The notes under the pieces were generated by a model that saw only the letters and a program-made list of their open reading frames with translations, was not told the DNA's origin and did not search any database. From Hyperoplus lanceolatus (lineage: Eukaryota; Chordata; Actinopteri; Uranoscopiformes; Ammodytidae), in the NCBI GenBank assembly GCA_026929865.2, contig CM049398.1, positions 14,031,001 through 14,095,000 on the forward strand: a stretch of DNA of 64,000 nucleotides. Direction: 5' to 3'. Positions 31,412-42,902 of this stretch are shown piece after piece (the stretch's first letter is position 1; each line of letters starts with the position of its first letter). The translations under genes were made by a program, and so were the position numbers.

Positions 31412-33407
31412 GTCTGACTCAGAACTATGGAAGCCAGTGGCCCTTTTCATCTCAGCTGTCCATCACAATTCCCACAGTGTCCTTCCAGTCTACTTCTGGG
31501 TCCCAGTGGCAGGGAATGAAAAGCAAACTGAGAGCTAATATGGGTCTGCAACCCCACAACAGTGTCCAAAACCGCCCTGACAACCCTCACGCCGTTTCAG
31601 GCCTTTGAAGAAGATATTTATAAACCATTAGTGTGGCAGCAGGGCAAATCATGTGTTACCAGGCGCAAGCGAGCCGTACTGACAGGGTGACGGAATGAGG
31701 GCCGATAGTGCCACTGCTGCTGCACAAGTCCAGGGACGAACGTGCCGGTTAAGACCCCCCCCCCCACTCCCACTGCTACACCACTTCACCACCTGTGGGG
31801 CAAAGGGAGGGTTTACTGTAGTTAGACTGTAATTAAGTATTAGGGTGATCTGATTTCAGATTTCCACTGAGTTTCAGCATTAGAGCGGTATTACAGGAGT
31901 CTTATAATCTGTATAAAGCATCAGATACTCAAATGCCTACCAAGTTCATCATGGTAAAGGTAGAGGGTATGATTAATCTGGGTGTTTTAACATCTTGAGT
32001 GAAACAGTTCTTAGTCTCCTATGTTTTTGCCTGTTAACTATCAGTTTTTAAAGAAATGGTTTGCAATTTTAGGATTCATACCACTCATGTATAGGCCAGG
32101 CCACAAATATTTTCACAACTTAAACAAGTGAGACATAAAGTATTAATCTTTGAGCATTAGACGTCCTGGTAGCCAGATTTTGTTATGATTGAGGCTGGCT
32201 TGCTGTTTCTCCGTTTCCATTCTTTGTTCAGAGACTTCCACTACTTCCAACTCTTACCAAGGAAGCAAACTAGAAACTTTACAAAAATGACAAACTTTTG
32301 CTTTAAGGCTCAGAAGGTTGTGCCATTAACAGAAAAAGAGAAAGTCTGACTCCAACTTTCTCCAGGCACTCTAAGCTTAAGTCTCGGTCCATTCCCCATG
32401 GCGTAAAATCAAAAGCATTGATATCCTTAGTATATCCTTAGTTCCCACAGACAGAGCTACTCCCAAAGCTCAGCTTTAGATTTTCTGAAGAGAAATCCAA
32501 GGTATAGATTTTTATAAAGTGAAATCCAATCAACACTGGCTTTGAAGTTCCTAATCCGTAAGATTCAGGAGGGTTCTTTTTCATGGGTTGACCTATTTTT
32601 GTTTTGTGGGAAGAACAAATTAAGCCAAACCTGAAAGTACTTTTTTTACTGCAAGAAAATGCAACCTAAACGTCTGGACTTACACTCGCTTTTTTGAACA
32701 CTTGGTGGTACAACAAACTACAAAAGATTATTCACTCTCTTCAGCTTTGTTTTGGGCTTCCTCTGAGAAAATGATCTGGCTCTTTAGCTCAAAAATGCTC
32801 CACTACATTCACCAGCTAACTATGCCTGTCTGCTTTTTGTTGCTGAGCACGTAGTGTACAGTTTGGTTTTAGAACTTTATCTTAAAAAAACACATGTTAA
32901 TAGCAAACCCCACTGCACCAACAACCTCATCACCTGCATCTCATTCTCTAACCAGCCACACACACTATAATACCGGTCTGATTCCTGAAGGATCTTTTTT
33001 TGGTTGTTGAGCCTGTTTATACCTTCTCGCCTTGTGGTTTTGTGTTTCTTCCTCTGCTCTGTATGTTTACCCATACCTGTACCTATCTGCCTGCCTCACT
33101 TAAATCAACCTGCTGCCTCGTCTGTCCACATTTAGGTCCAGTCCCATAACCCTGCTCTCACCAGAGCTGACAGATATTCCATAAACATCAGGTCTTGGTC
33201 AAATTGAAACTCCCATGTTCAGCGTTATGTCTATCGTTACCTTATGCACAGAAATGAGGTGATTAATAATTAAAATTACCTGGTACAAAATCCATTACAT
33301 AGGTAGAATCAATATTTAAAAAAAAATCCTAATATAGCGTGCCATTTTAACATGTATTGCGGACATGGTAGACAGACTCCACTGCACATATCCTAATAGA
33401 GGAGAGA
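31412..33407. other. no gene recognised
   Basis: Intergenic sequence of moderate complexity. I see no coding exon, transposon terminus or RNA gene. A C-run lies near 31756-31764. Confidence 0.4.
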
Positions 33408-33555
<148 letters not shown>

Positions 33556-33570
33556 TCACTGGGTGTGGAC

Positions 33571-33616
<46 letters not shown>

Positions 33617-33871
33617 CAACTTTATTTATCCCAGAGGGCAATTCAGTTCAGCAGTCCTACACACACTAAGCAACACATAACAGACAATATACAGCGAATA
33701 AAAAACAATAAACAGGACACAGGATATGTCAGAGAGACACAATGGCTGGGCATGAGTAGGCCTGCACAGTTAAAAGAACAAAAAAAAAAAAAAATCAGAT
33801 CCAAGTGAATAAATAAATAAATAAGTACCTAACAACGACACTGATACCCAAGTGGTACCCAGCAACAAGAA

Positions 33872-35453
33872 TCATGTCCAGACACTGCTGTCCAGGTTTA
33901 ACAGCCTGACAGCAGACGGAATAAAAGACTGAGAGTAGCGCTTCGTTTTCCTGCTTGGTGCTGCAAAGCGCCGGCCTGAAGGCATTAATCTGAATTCTGG
34001 GAAGAGGATGTGGTCCTTTTGGTTTACTATTGTTTTAGCTTTTTGGACCACGTGCCTCTCCCAAAGGGAGAATAAGTCGTTTTGTCGAACTCCGATTATT
34101 TTGGAGCACACCTTTACAATGCTGTTCAGGCCATTCCTGTCCTTAACACAGAGGCCATCAAACCAGCAAATGAAAGAAAAGGTTAAGAGACTCTCGATAA
34201 ATGACTGGTAGAACACGATTAGAATTTTGTTGCAAATATTGAAAGATTTTAACTTCCTAAGTAAGTGGACTCTCTGTTGACCGCGTTTGACAATAGAATC
34301 ACTGTTGACATCAAACTTTAACTGCGAGTCAAACACAGTTCCCAGATATTTGTATTTGTCAACAATCTCGACCTCCTCACCGTGAATAATGCTAGCCTTC
34401 GGTATAGTGGTGTCTTTTCTAAAATCAATGATGAGTTCCTTTGTTTTTGTCACGTTGAGGTCAAGGAAATTCTCATCACACCAAGTAACAAATGTAGATA
34501 GGGCGCTACCATGGTCTGAATCTGAACCCTGAAGGAGAGACAAGAGGGCGGTATCATCAGAAAATTTTATCATGCAGCTTCCCTCCTTATGAGACCTGCA
34601 ACTGTCTGTATAAAGAATAAAAAGGAGTGGTGACAGAACACACCCCTGGGGAGAGCCGGTGTTGGAGACCAGAACATTTGATATAGCTCCATTAACTAAA
34701 ACTTGCTGCTTCCTCTCCGTTAAGAAGTTTAAGAGCAACAATAAGAGCTGATCGGGTAAGTTAAAATAAGCAAGTAGACGATTGATCAGAATATGTGGTT
34801 GCATCTTGTTAAAAGTGGACGAGAAGTCGACAAATAAAAGTCTTGCATGTGATTTTGGTTTTTCCAAGTGTTTGTAGACCCTGTCCAGGATGAGGAGTTT
34901 AGCATCCTCCACCCCTTTACCTGCTTGATAAGCAAACTGTATGGGGTCAAGTTTGTCTTTAACCAAGGAGCCAACTTCATCTTTTAAAATTCTTTCAAAA
35001 TGTTTCATCACCAGTGATGTAAGAGCGACAGGTCTGAATTGGTTCGGTTCTCTTGGATTTTTTATTTTTGGAATTGGGATAATAGTTGAGGTCTTCCATA
35101 ATGAGGGCAACTTGCAACCATCAGCACACATCTGAAATAATTTTGAAAACACCCCACTGAGCTGGTCGGCACAGTATCGGAGAGTGCGCCCGCAGACTGC
35201 ATCTGGGCCAGCAGCCTTCCTTATATTTGTTTTTTTGAACAAGGCTGTGACAAATCCTTGAGATATCACCAAATCTTTCTGGGGTACAAGAGAATCCTTT
35301 AATTTGGAGACATTGTGCGTGAGGTCAGACCTTTCAAAACAAGAAAAAAAAGAATTTAAATAATTTGGCAGATCTGCCTCAACTACTCCACTGATTCCGA
35401 TCGGTTGCTTGGCCTCGCATATGTGGTTAATAGATGCCATAGATTTAATTCCC
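33872..35453 (-). pseudogene. reverse transcriptase part of the CR1/L2-group LINE
   Basis: An open frame of about 520 codons ending at 33872. Seen in order: RKAAGPDAVCGRTLRYCA, FRPVALTSLVMKHFERIL, DPIQFAYQAGKGVEDA, LLFVDFSSTFNKM (RT motif A), GSPQGCVLSPLLF (motif B), KFSDDTALL (motif C) and the C-terminal SFIPSAVRLLN typical of this LINE group. Motif C has Ser where the usual box is F/YADD, while both aspartates remain. The frame continues across the nested insertion into the endonuclease part, with GIKSMAS restored when the insertion is removed conceptually. The first 25 or so apparent codons upstream of 35453 belong to the nested element and are not part of this gene. Confidence 0.9.
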
Positions 35454-36444
35454 AGCTCTCGCTGTGTACGGGTTCTCGGTAGTAAGTCAGACTCGTTTCC
35501 GGTGGGGGTTCTCCTCCGCCAGGGCTGCACTTTATCACCAATCCTGTTTGTGATATTTATGGACAGGATATCAAGGCGGAGTCGTGGTGGGGAGGGGTTG
35601 CAGTTTGGTGGTCTGAAGATCTCATCTCTGCTGTTTGCGGATGATGTGGTTCTGATGGCATCATCGGCCTGTGACCTTCAGCTCTCATTGGATCGGTTTG
35701 CAGCCGAGTGTGAAGCGGTTGGGATGAGGATCAGCACCTCTAAATCGGAGGCCATGGTGCTCAGCAGGAAACCGATGGATTGTCTACTACAGGTAGGGAA
35801 TGAGTCCTTACCCCAAGTGAAGGAGTTCAAGTACCTCGGGGTCTTGTTTGCGAGTGAGGGAACAATGGAGCGTGAGATTGGCTGTAGAATCGGAGCAGCA
35901 GGGGCGGTTTTGCACTCGCTTTACCGCACTGTTGTGACGAAAAGAGAGCTGAGTCGTAACGCAAAGCTTTCGATCTACCGGGCGATCTTTGTTCCTACCC
36001 TCACCTATGGTCATGAAGGCTGGGTAATGACCGAAAGAACGAGGTCGCGGGTACAAGCGGCCGAAATGGGCTTTCTCAGGAGGGTGGCTGGCGTCTCCCT
36101 TAGAGATACGGTGAGAAGTCATTCGTGAGGAACTCGGGGCAGAGCCGCTACTCCTTTGCGTTGAAAGGAGCCAGTTGAGGTGGTTCGGGCATCTGGTAAG
36201 GATGCCCCCAGGGCGCCTCCCTAGGGAGGTGTTCCAGGAGCGTCCAGCTGGGAGGAGGCCTCGGGGAAGACCCAGGACTAGGTGGAGAGATTATATTTCC
36301 ACGCTGGCCTGGGAACGCCTCGGGATCCCCCAGTCAGAGCTGGTTGAAGTGGCCCGGGAAAGAGAAGTTTGGGGTTCCCTGCTCAAGCTGCTGCCCCCGC
36401 GACCCGAATTCGGATAAGCGGTTGAAGATGATGATGATGATGAT
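35454..36444 (+). mobile_element. 5'-truncated LINE nested in the CR1/L2-type LINE, 12-bp target duplication
   Basis: The insertion is flanked by GATTTAATTCCC at 35442-35453 and 36445-36456. It carries the RT C-terminal half: RQGCTLSPILFVIFMDRIS, LLFADDVVLMAS (intact FADD), LSIYRAIFVPTLTYGHEGW, then RWFGHLVRMPPGRLPREVF and RRPRGRPRTRWRDYI near the C-terminus, followed by GGATAAGCGG and a (GAT)n tail. A small deletion near 36119-36123 shifts the frame (stop at 36126-36128), after which the protein resumes to a stop at 36414-36416. The RT is of the kind common in fish genomes with a Gly-Arg-Pro-Arg-rich tail; the clade (I/Nimb versus RTE) is not resolved. Confidence 0.88.
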
Positions 36445-37891
36445 GATTTAATTCCCTGCCAGGCTGCTCTGATGTTAGTGGTAAATTGCATTTCTATTTT
36501 GTTCTTATAGTTCATTTGGGCCTTGCCTATTGCATTCTTTACTTCTCTGGAGACAGCCTTCTTCTCAAAAAGATTACCTGTGTAAAATACTTTTTTGTTT
36601 TTGTTGATACTTGTTTTTAGCTCTTTCGTTGCCCAAGGTTTATTATTTGGAAAGATAATATTTTTTTTGTTCGGAATTACAGAGTCCACACAAAAAGATA
36701 TATAGGATGAAACTGTGTCAGTGAGTTCATCAACATTGTTACAAGAATCAAAAAAGCAATCGCAGTCGGTGCATTCAAAACATGCCTGGAGAGCTGAGAC
36801 ACTGTCCTCAGACCAGGTTTTTACACCCTTCTCTCTGCACTCGAGGCGTCTGAAGGAGGGTATGTACATGGGCATTAAATACACGCTGTTATGGTATGAC
36901 GCACCAAGAGAAGGCATGGGTAGAGATTTATGAGCGCCAATCACTGATCCATAACATAGATCCAATGTGGAATGTGTGTTGGTTGTAGAGCAAGTGACAT
37001 ATTGTTCATAAGTCCTCATAGTTTTCCCTAGAGAACAATGGTTAAAATCGCCAAGAATGAATTTAGGGGCATCCGGGCAGATTGAGTCGAGTCGGTGAGT
37101 GACATCAGCGATCAGCGATCGGCAGCAGCGGACGCGTTGGCTCTCGGGTGGATGTAAACAATCGTGAAGAAAAGTTGCTGAAATTCACGGGGCAAGTAGT
37201 AGGGGCGCAGTGAGATAGACAAAAGTTCAATATCGGGAGTACAGAGCTTTTCCCGAACAACGACAGTGTTACAGTACCGCTTGTTTACATAAAAACACAC
37301 TCCTCCACCTCGACTCTTCCCGGTGATTTTGGGTGACCGGTCCAGCCGAAGTGGGCTGCCAAAGCCACTTATTTCAAGGTCCTCATCCCGGTCCTCTTCA
37401 CTGAGCCACGTTTCAGTAAGAGCTAGGAGGCAGGATTCCTTGATTTCTAGCTTGAATTTGGCCCAAGCTTCCAACTCGTCTACCTTGTTCCTGATTGACT
37501 GCACGTTGGATAGCAGGACTGTGGGGAGCGGGGGAAGCCTGCGGCGGTTATCCAGACTGAGACGTTTCAGTCTTCGGCGTACTCCACCCCTCCTTCCTCT
37601 TTTTCGACGCGGAGGAAAAAGTCTGTTCGGACTGTGAGGTACAAAGAGCTCAGTCGGTAATCCCACCGGCACGTCGCCTCCAATCGATGCTCGTAATGAC
37701 AGAAGAAGCTCGCGGCTGAAAGTCACTCGGCTGGCTGAGCCGCCATGTAGCCCTTCCGCGTCTTGACAGAAGAACGCCAGCAACAGCGTTGACACGAATA
37801 AAAGTCCATAGAACTGCAAAAGAGCCCAAACTCCACATAATGAATCTTGACATAAAAACCTCTCCACACACGAAACGTTAAAAACAAACAA
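36445..37891 (-). pseudogene. endonuclease part of the CR1/L2-group LINE, frameshifted
   Basis: On the minus strand, 37891-37112 encodes a basic, Arg-rich leader, then LSNVQSIRNKVDEL, LLALTETWL (the catalytic Glu motif) and RGGGVCFYVNKRY of an APE-type endonuclease. After a frameshift, 37075-36445 continues with FILGDFNHCSLGK, then an SYHNS motif where SDH is normal, and the linker to the RT (NKPWATKELK). The frameshift coincides with a tandem repeat of ATCGCTG near 37100. Loss of the SDH Asp and the frameshift argue that this copy is dead. Confidence 0.85.
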
Positions 37892-38374
37892 GACTCAAAC
37901 AACAGTTAGTAGACTGCTTCGGGTCGCACACGAGGAGCGCCCCAAGTTACAATAACATGTCTACCATTTAGTGAAAAAGAAAGCCTTTTGAAAAGTCAGA
38001 AATGCTTTGACTTGCTCTCAAAGAAAGTGACTTTGTGATCAAATCTCACATGCAGGAGAGTCAGGGCTCAGATGGTCAGCAGTGATGGTCAGTGGAGCCC
38101 TGCTGGCTCCTCATATCCACTGTACATAACATCATTGTCTGATACAAGCAGACAAACCCATGTGACCCTCTCTCTCATCATCCACCCCACCCACTCACAC
38201 AATGGTGAGGGTAGCATCTTGGAGCCTCAAGAGGCCAAAGGAAATTACTTATTTTGACATGTCTCCTACCTGAGCCCAGTTCACTTATTGCAGTTTCCTG
38301 CAAGGAAACACTAAAGGGTCAGCACAACCAATGTCTAGTTATGCCCAGCGCCGACAATAGAGGAAGGCTGCAAT

Positions 38375-39062
38375 TACAGTCATATGAAAAAGTTTGGGAA
38401 CCCCTCTCAGCCGGCATTATAATTTACTCTGCTTTCACAAAAAAAGATAAAAGTGGTATGTCTTTAATTTACCAGGAACAGCTAAGTACTGGGATGTTTT
38501 CCAAACAAAGATTTTTTGAAAAGCAGTATTTGGTTGTATGAAATAAAATAAAATGTGAAAAACTGGCTCTGCAAAAATTTAGGAACCCTTGTGGTTTTGT
38601 TGATTTTAATGCCTGTAACAGCATGTAAAACTGATGACTTTAAACACAAAGTTAGTTGGATTATGTTGTTAAGCCTTGAACCTCATAGAAATGTCTGTTT
38701 ATCATGAGAAAAGGTATTTTAGGTGCCTAAATGCAAGTTGCACTTCTCTTTGACTCTCTGCTGAAGTGAGACAGAATGGGATCATCAAAGCAGTTCCCAA
38801 AAGATCTGAAAAACAAAGATTGTTCATTGTCATGGTTTAGGGGACGGCTACAAGAAGCTTTCCCAAAGGTTTCAATTGTCAATTTCGACTGTAAGGAACG
38901 TTGTCAGGGAATGGAAGGACACAGGCACAGTGGCAGTTAAAACCGGGCATGGCAGACCAAGACAAAAACAGGAGCGCATAGGTGGAGGATTGTGAGAATG
39001 GTTGCACACAACCCACAGATCACCTCCAAAGACCTGCAAGAGGTCTTGCAACTCAAGAACAC
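38375..39062 (+). mobile_element. Tc1/mariner-like element, left part with transposase remnant
   Basis: It starts at a TA with ACAGTCATATGAAAAAGTTT, a Tc1-type end. A broken transposase N-terminus lies at about 38776-39060: MGSSKQFPKDLKNK, then, after frameshifts, VREWKDTGTVAVKTGHGRPR and RIVRMVAHNPQITSKDLQE. These are parts of the paired helix-turn-helix DNA-binding region. The catalytic DDE domain and the right end are missing; at about 39062 the sequence switches to an unrelated repeat. Confidence 0.8.
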
Positions 39063-39480
39063 CTACCTTGAGGGATTTTCGTAAAATTTGGTACAAACTC
39101 AAGCTTAGACTCAAATATGAAATTAATAGATTTTTGAGAAGTCAGAAGTCACCGCAACCTCACGCTTCATGAATGTGATATCTCAAGAAGCCTTAAGGGA
39201 GTTTTCTTTAAATTTAGCACAATTTTCAACTTCTACTAAAGGAAAGACTGATTACATTTTGGAGGTTAAAAGGTCAAGGTCACTGTAAAGGTCAAGGTCA
39301 CCTTAAATATTGTAGTCCCGCAGTTACTTTGTAACACATTGAAGCTTCTTAGGAGCGTTACCTTCTTTAAAGCATTTTGGATTGGCTTTGTTTTGCTTTT
39401 CTTGACCAACCACTGTACTCTCACTGTCTAGTAATTGTATGCCTCCCGGAGGCATATAATCGCCGGCGGTAGTTCTAGTT
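39063..39480. repeat. dispersed repeat of unknown class
   Basis: Contains AAATTTGGTACAAACTCAAG, repeated AAGGTCAAGGTCAC and ends near GGAGGCATATAATCGCCGGC. I recognise this style as a high-copy teleost intergenic repeat. It shows no coding sequence and no clear terminal repeats. Confidence 0.45.
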
Positions 39481-39696
39481 TGAAAGATAGATCCAGTATG
39501 TTTGAAAGCTTATTAGACCCCCAAACATTGCTCAGCAGTTTCTTTTTTTTTTTTTTACGTGATGCAGGACAAGACAGGTGAAAGACAAAACATTAGGTGA
39601 GGGACATGACAATTTAAGTGTTCACATTTAAGACAGAACGGACGAGACAAAAACAAGCAGGAGGTCATTGCATATTTTTACATTGTTGTTGACAGG

Positions 39697-39697
<1 letters not shown>

Positions 39698-39776
<79 letters not shown>
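39698..39776. repeat. (GT)n microsatellite, about 79 bp
   Basis: A pure GT dinucleotide run in intergenic DNA. Confidence 0.97.
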
Positions 39777-39779
<3 letters not shown>

Positions 39780-39958
39780 AGGGTTGGATGGAGGTACTTG
39801 GTGAGTTTGATTTAAGCAACCAGGTAGTTGTTGCTATAGAAAGGTAATTACAGAAAGTAATGTTAGTTTCTGTGTTAGTATTGATGAATTATAAAAATCA
39901 ATATGATATTATGAATATATTATGTAAAACCACAGAATTGGTGTTACTGATTATCTGA

Positions 39959-40955
39959 TACCTCGTTTCCACCGAGTAGAGCGGGTCGGGTCGGAGCGGC
40001 TCATAGCGGGACAGCTCACTTTTAAGAATCTCGGTGGTGTTTCCAACCCTTACTGGTAGGGCGGGGTTTAGGCTGGACTGCGATAGCCGCCGCCAGAACG
40101 TGGGTCAAACTATCGGGCTGTGGAACAACTGTGGTCAAGCCAGCGGTCTCTCGTTTTTGCTTGGTCAAACCAGCCGCTTCTTTATTTATTCCCCCCGTGT
40201 TGTTGTGAGCACAGAGACGGCTCGGTGCAACTGATAGAGACAGTGAGCGAACAGCGCTGGCTGCGGCAGCTATGTGACAACATAGCAGTGGGACACAGTG
40301 TAGCCAACTCATTCATTTACAAACACCACACAATAAAGAGTGCCGCGCTCACATTTTCGCCAAAACACAAGACTCTCTTCACTCTAGCCGAGGTGACTAC
40401 ACAGAGTGGAAATTATTCTTTCGACAAACTGTGGTCAAGCCAGCGGTCTCTCGTTTTTGCTTGGTCAAACCAGCCGCTTCTTTATTTATTCCCCCGTGTT
40501 GTTGTGAGCGTGTATTTATTACTATCTATGGCGTAAACACACAGAGACGGCTCAGTGCAACTCATAGAAACAGTGAGCGAACAGCGCTAGCTGCGGCAGC
40601 TACGTGACTAGCAGTGGGACACAGTGTAACCAACTGATTAATTTATTGACGAGGAAAAACACCACACAATAAACAGTGCTGTGCTCACATTTTCGCCAAA
40701 ACACAAGACTCTCTTCACTCTTGCCGAGATGATTACACATGGCGGAAATGATTCTTTCGACCAATCAAATGACGGCCGTGTGTAGCTCGGCGTTTTCGGC
40801 ACCCTTTCAGGAGGCTAGTACCGCAACGGAGGAGTACTGAGATTAGGAGCGGCTCAGAGCGTTTAGGTGCGCTTAAACCGTACCCTACCCAACTTTTGGC
40901 AAATGAAAAGCCAAACTACCCGGACCGACCCGCTCTACTCGGTGGAAACGAGGCA
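39959..40955. mobile_element. DNA transposon-like element, 29-bp perfect inverted ends, internal 300-bp duplication
   Basis: The termini share CCTCGTTTCCACCGAGTAGA plus nine more identical bases as inverted repeats. Flanking TGA/TAA could be an imperfect 3-bp duplication of the PIF/Harbinger type. Inside, a segment of about 300 bp is tandemly duplicated: GTGGTCAAGCCAGCGGTCTC occurs at 40131 and again at 40431, and the homology continues for about 300 bp. No transposase was seen. Confidence 0.75.
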
Positions 40956-41826
40956 TAAGAAGCAGTTTCTAATACGTTACAATTTTACATTTTGTTGTAC
41001 AATTGCAAGATGAACAGTAGAAACATTCACATTACGATGCCGTACGTATTTTACTTGCTTGATGCCGTTTGTCTGAATGTGGCCTACATGTCATATGATA
41101 GTTTGGATTTAACTTTCTCTATTGTATTTAAATATAATGTTTGTCAATCTCACCAGACACAATTTCCACTGAGACACAATGTCCCAGTCACATTGGATAA
41201 TCCACAGACCTCACCATGTGGACGATTTCTACTGTTATTTTCCCCTGTTGACAGTTTGGTCTGTGGATTATCCAGAGTGACTTTCATTTGAAATAAAGTC
41301 AACTCTAATGTCTGGGTGGATCATTTCAGCCAAAGGCTGACACATAGTGCAGCACACCTACTTCACTGACATAACTGTAACGAAAACTGCAGCTGCACGG
41401 TTACACATTAAAACAAATAACATTAAGATATTTTGAAACCAAGTTAGTCCTGTTTTTTTCTGAAATGTTCAGACTATGGTGTCAGAAATGTCTAGTTTCA
41501 TTAGAGCAACCATATTTGCAGTTATGGTACACCATCGGTAATCCAGTTATCCAGTGTTCATGTGTGACATTTTACCACTGAGTGAAGTGGGTTGTAGTCG
41601 TCTGCTGTTTGGTACGCTCTAAAGTCTCAGGCGGTGATTAATGTGGCGCAGTGATTTGTACAGGTCATTTCGCTCTTGCCTTACTTCTCCCCTGCTGTGC
41701 ATTACCGTGCTAATGTGACATTTTATTGATCCCTGTAGGGAAATTTTCTTTTCACAGTGAGGTCGAAGTGCAGGGTCAGTAACAGGAGAGCAGCCCCACA
41801 GCTGGTGAAGATTCAGTGTCATGTTA

Positions 41827-42416
41827 AGGCCAGGACACACCGGTCCGACTACCCGAAAATGGAGACTGCCGATTCAGGCAGCTCCAGTCTTCCCGTCGCG
41901 GCCAAAAAAGTGCCAAGAACACACCGAGCCGACTGCTGACTTTCCGTACGCTCTGCGCTTGCACGGGACGTAATGTCTCCATAACAGCAGGCGGCGCTAA
42001 TCTGTATTGCGGCCCGAAAAAATACGGAAGCCGGAAATGATGGTAAAGCTCTCTAGACCATAAACATAGATAGAAATACGTATTTATATTTATGGACCAT
42101 AAAGAGCACCATTTTTAGCAAAGAGTGTCAAGCATGGTGTCGAGCAGTCAACAAAGGTTGATGCATGTGAGTACTCGCTGAACGAAACAAACAAACACAT
42201 TAAAACAATGGCTAGCTGTTGTTAGCTGTTTGTGCTATCCGCCTCACTTCCGGGCTTCACTGATTCGCTAGCCCTCCACCAATCAAATTGCTCCAACTGA
42301 AAGACTGCCCGACGACATCTACGACGACCGATTTCACGGCACACACCAAACAGATTTGTGTCCCCGCCCCCTCCAGACTCTCCGACGGCGATTATCGGGC
42401 CAGTGTGTCCGGGCCT
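41827..42416. mobile_element. PIF/Harbinger-like MITE, 590 bp
   Basis: The inverted ends AGGCCAGGACACACCGG and (reversed) AGGCCCGGACACACTGG are flanked by TTA (41824-41826 and 42417-42419). The interior is CpG-rich with CCGACGAC-type subterminal repeats and no coding capacity. Confidence 0.75.
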
Positions 42417-42902
42417 TTAAAGGATGTTTGCCGACACGGGGCATAAACGGCGGCCTGTAGTTGAAGGACAGTCACCAAACTCAACATGCTACATGATGTC
42501 TGTTGCTGCAGTTTCAGCTCATTTCCAATAATAGCACATTGGATGTATGTCAGAGTAAAAATATGTTGCATAGTTTTATATTACTAACATTATTTTTTCT
42601 AACTTAAAGTAAAATAAAAAAAATAAAAAATCACAAACTTCATGGCCATATTTTTATACTTTGCAACATTGCTTATACCTGGAAAAAGAGCTGCATCAGG
42701 AACACCTCACTGAATATCTTGGGGCTTGGTTGGTCAGACAAAACAATACATTTGAAGACGTCACAATGCACTGCAGGATATTGTGATGGAAATGCTTAAT
42801 TATTTTCCAAAAAAGCAAAATTATAGGCAAAATAATAGCCCTAGCTTGCAAGGTAGCAGAGGTTGGGAACCATGTAGCTAGAAGAGACTACAACCTGTGA
42901 GA

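Larger units (their letters stand above)
33571..37891 (-). mobile_element. CR1/L2-group non-LTR retrotransposon, about 4.3 kb including a nested LINE
   Basis: Read on the minus strand: an N-terminal region, an apurinic endonuclease, a reverse transcriptase, a short 3' UTR (ATAAATAAAG just before the tail) and the 3' repeat (TGAT)n, seen on + as (ATCA)n at 33571-33615. This layout and tail fit teleost CR1/L2/Rex1-group LINEs; I cannot fix the clade. It is defective: split by another LINE at 35454-36444, frameshifted near 37.1 kb, and with altered catalytic motifs. The 5' boundary is uncertain; it may extend to about 37.95 kb. No target duplication was identified. Confidence 0.85.

Noticed and set aside
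36291-36444. Serine-run extension of the minus-strand LINE frame
   Set aside because: It is the antisense reading of the (GAT)n tail and 3' end of the nested LINE, not part of the host LINE protein.
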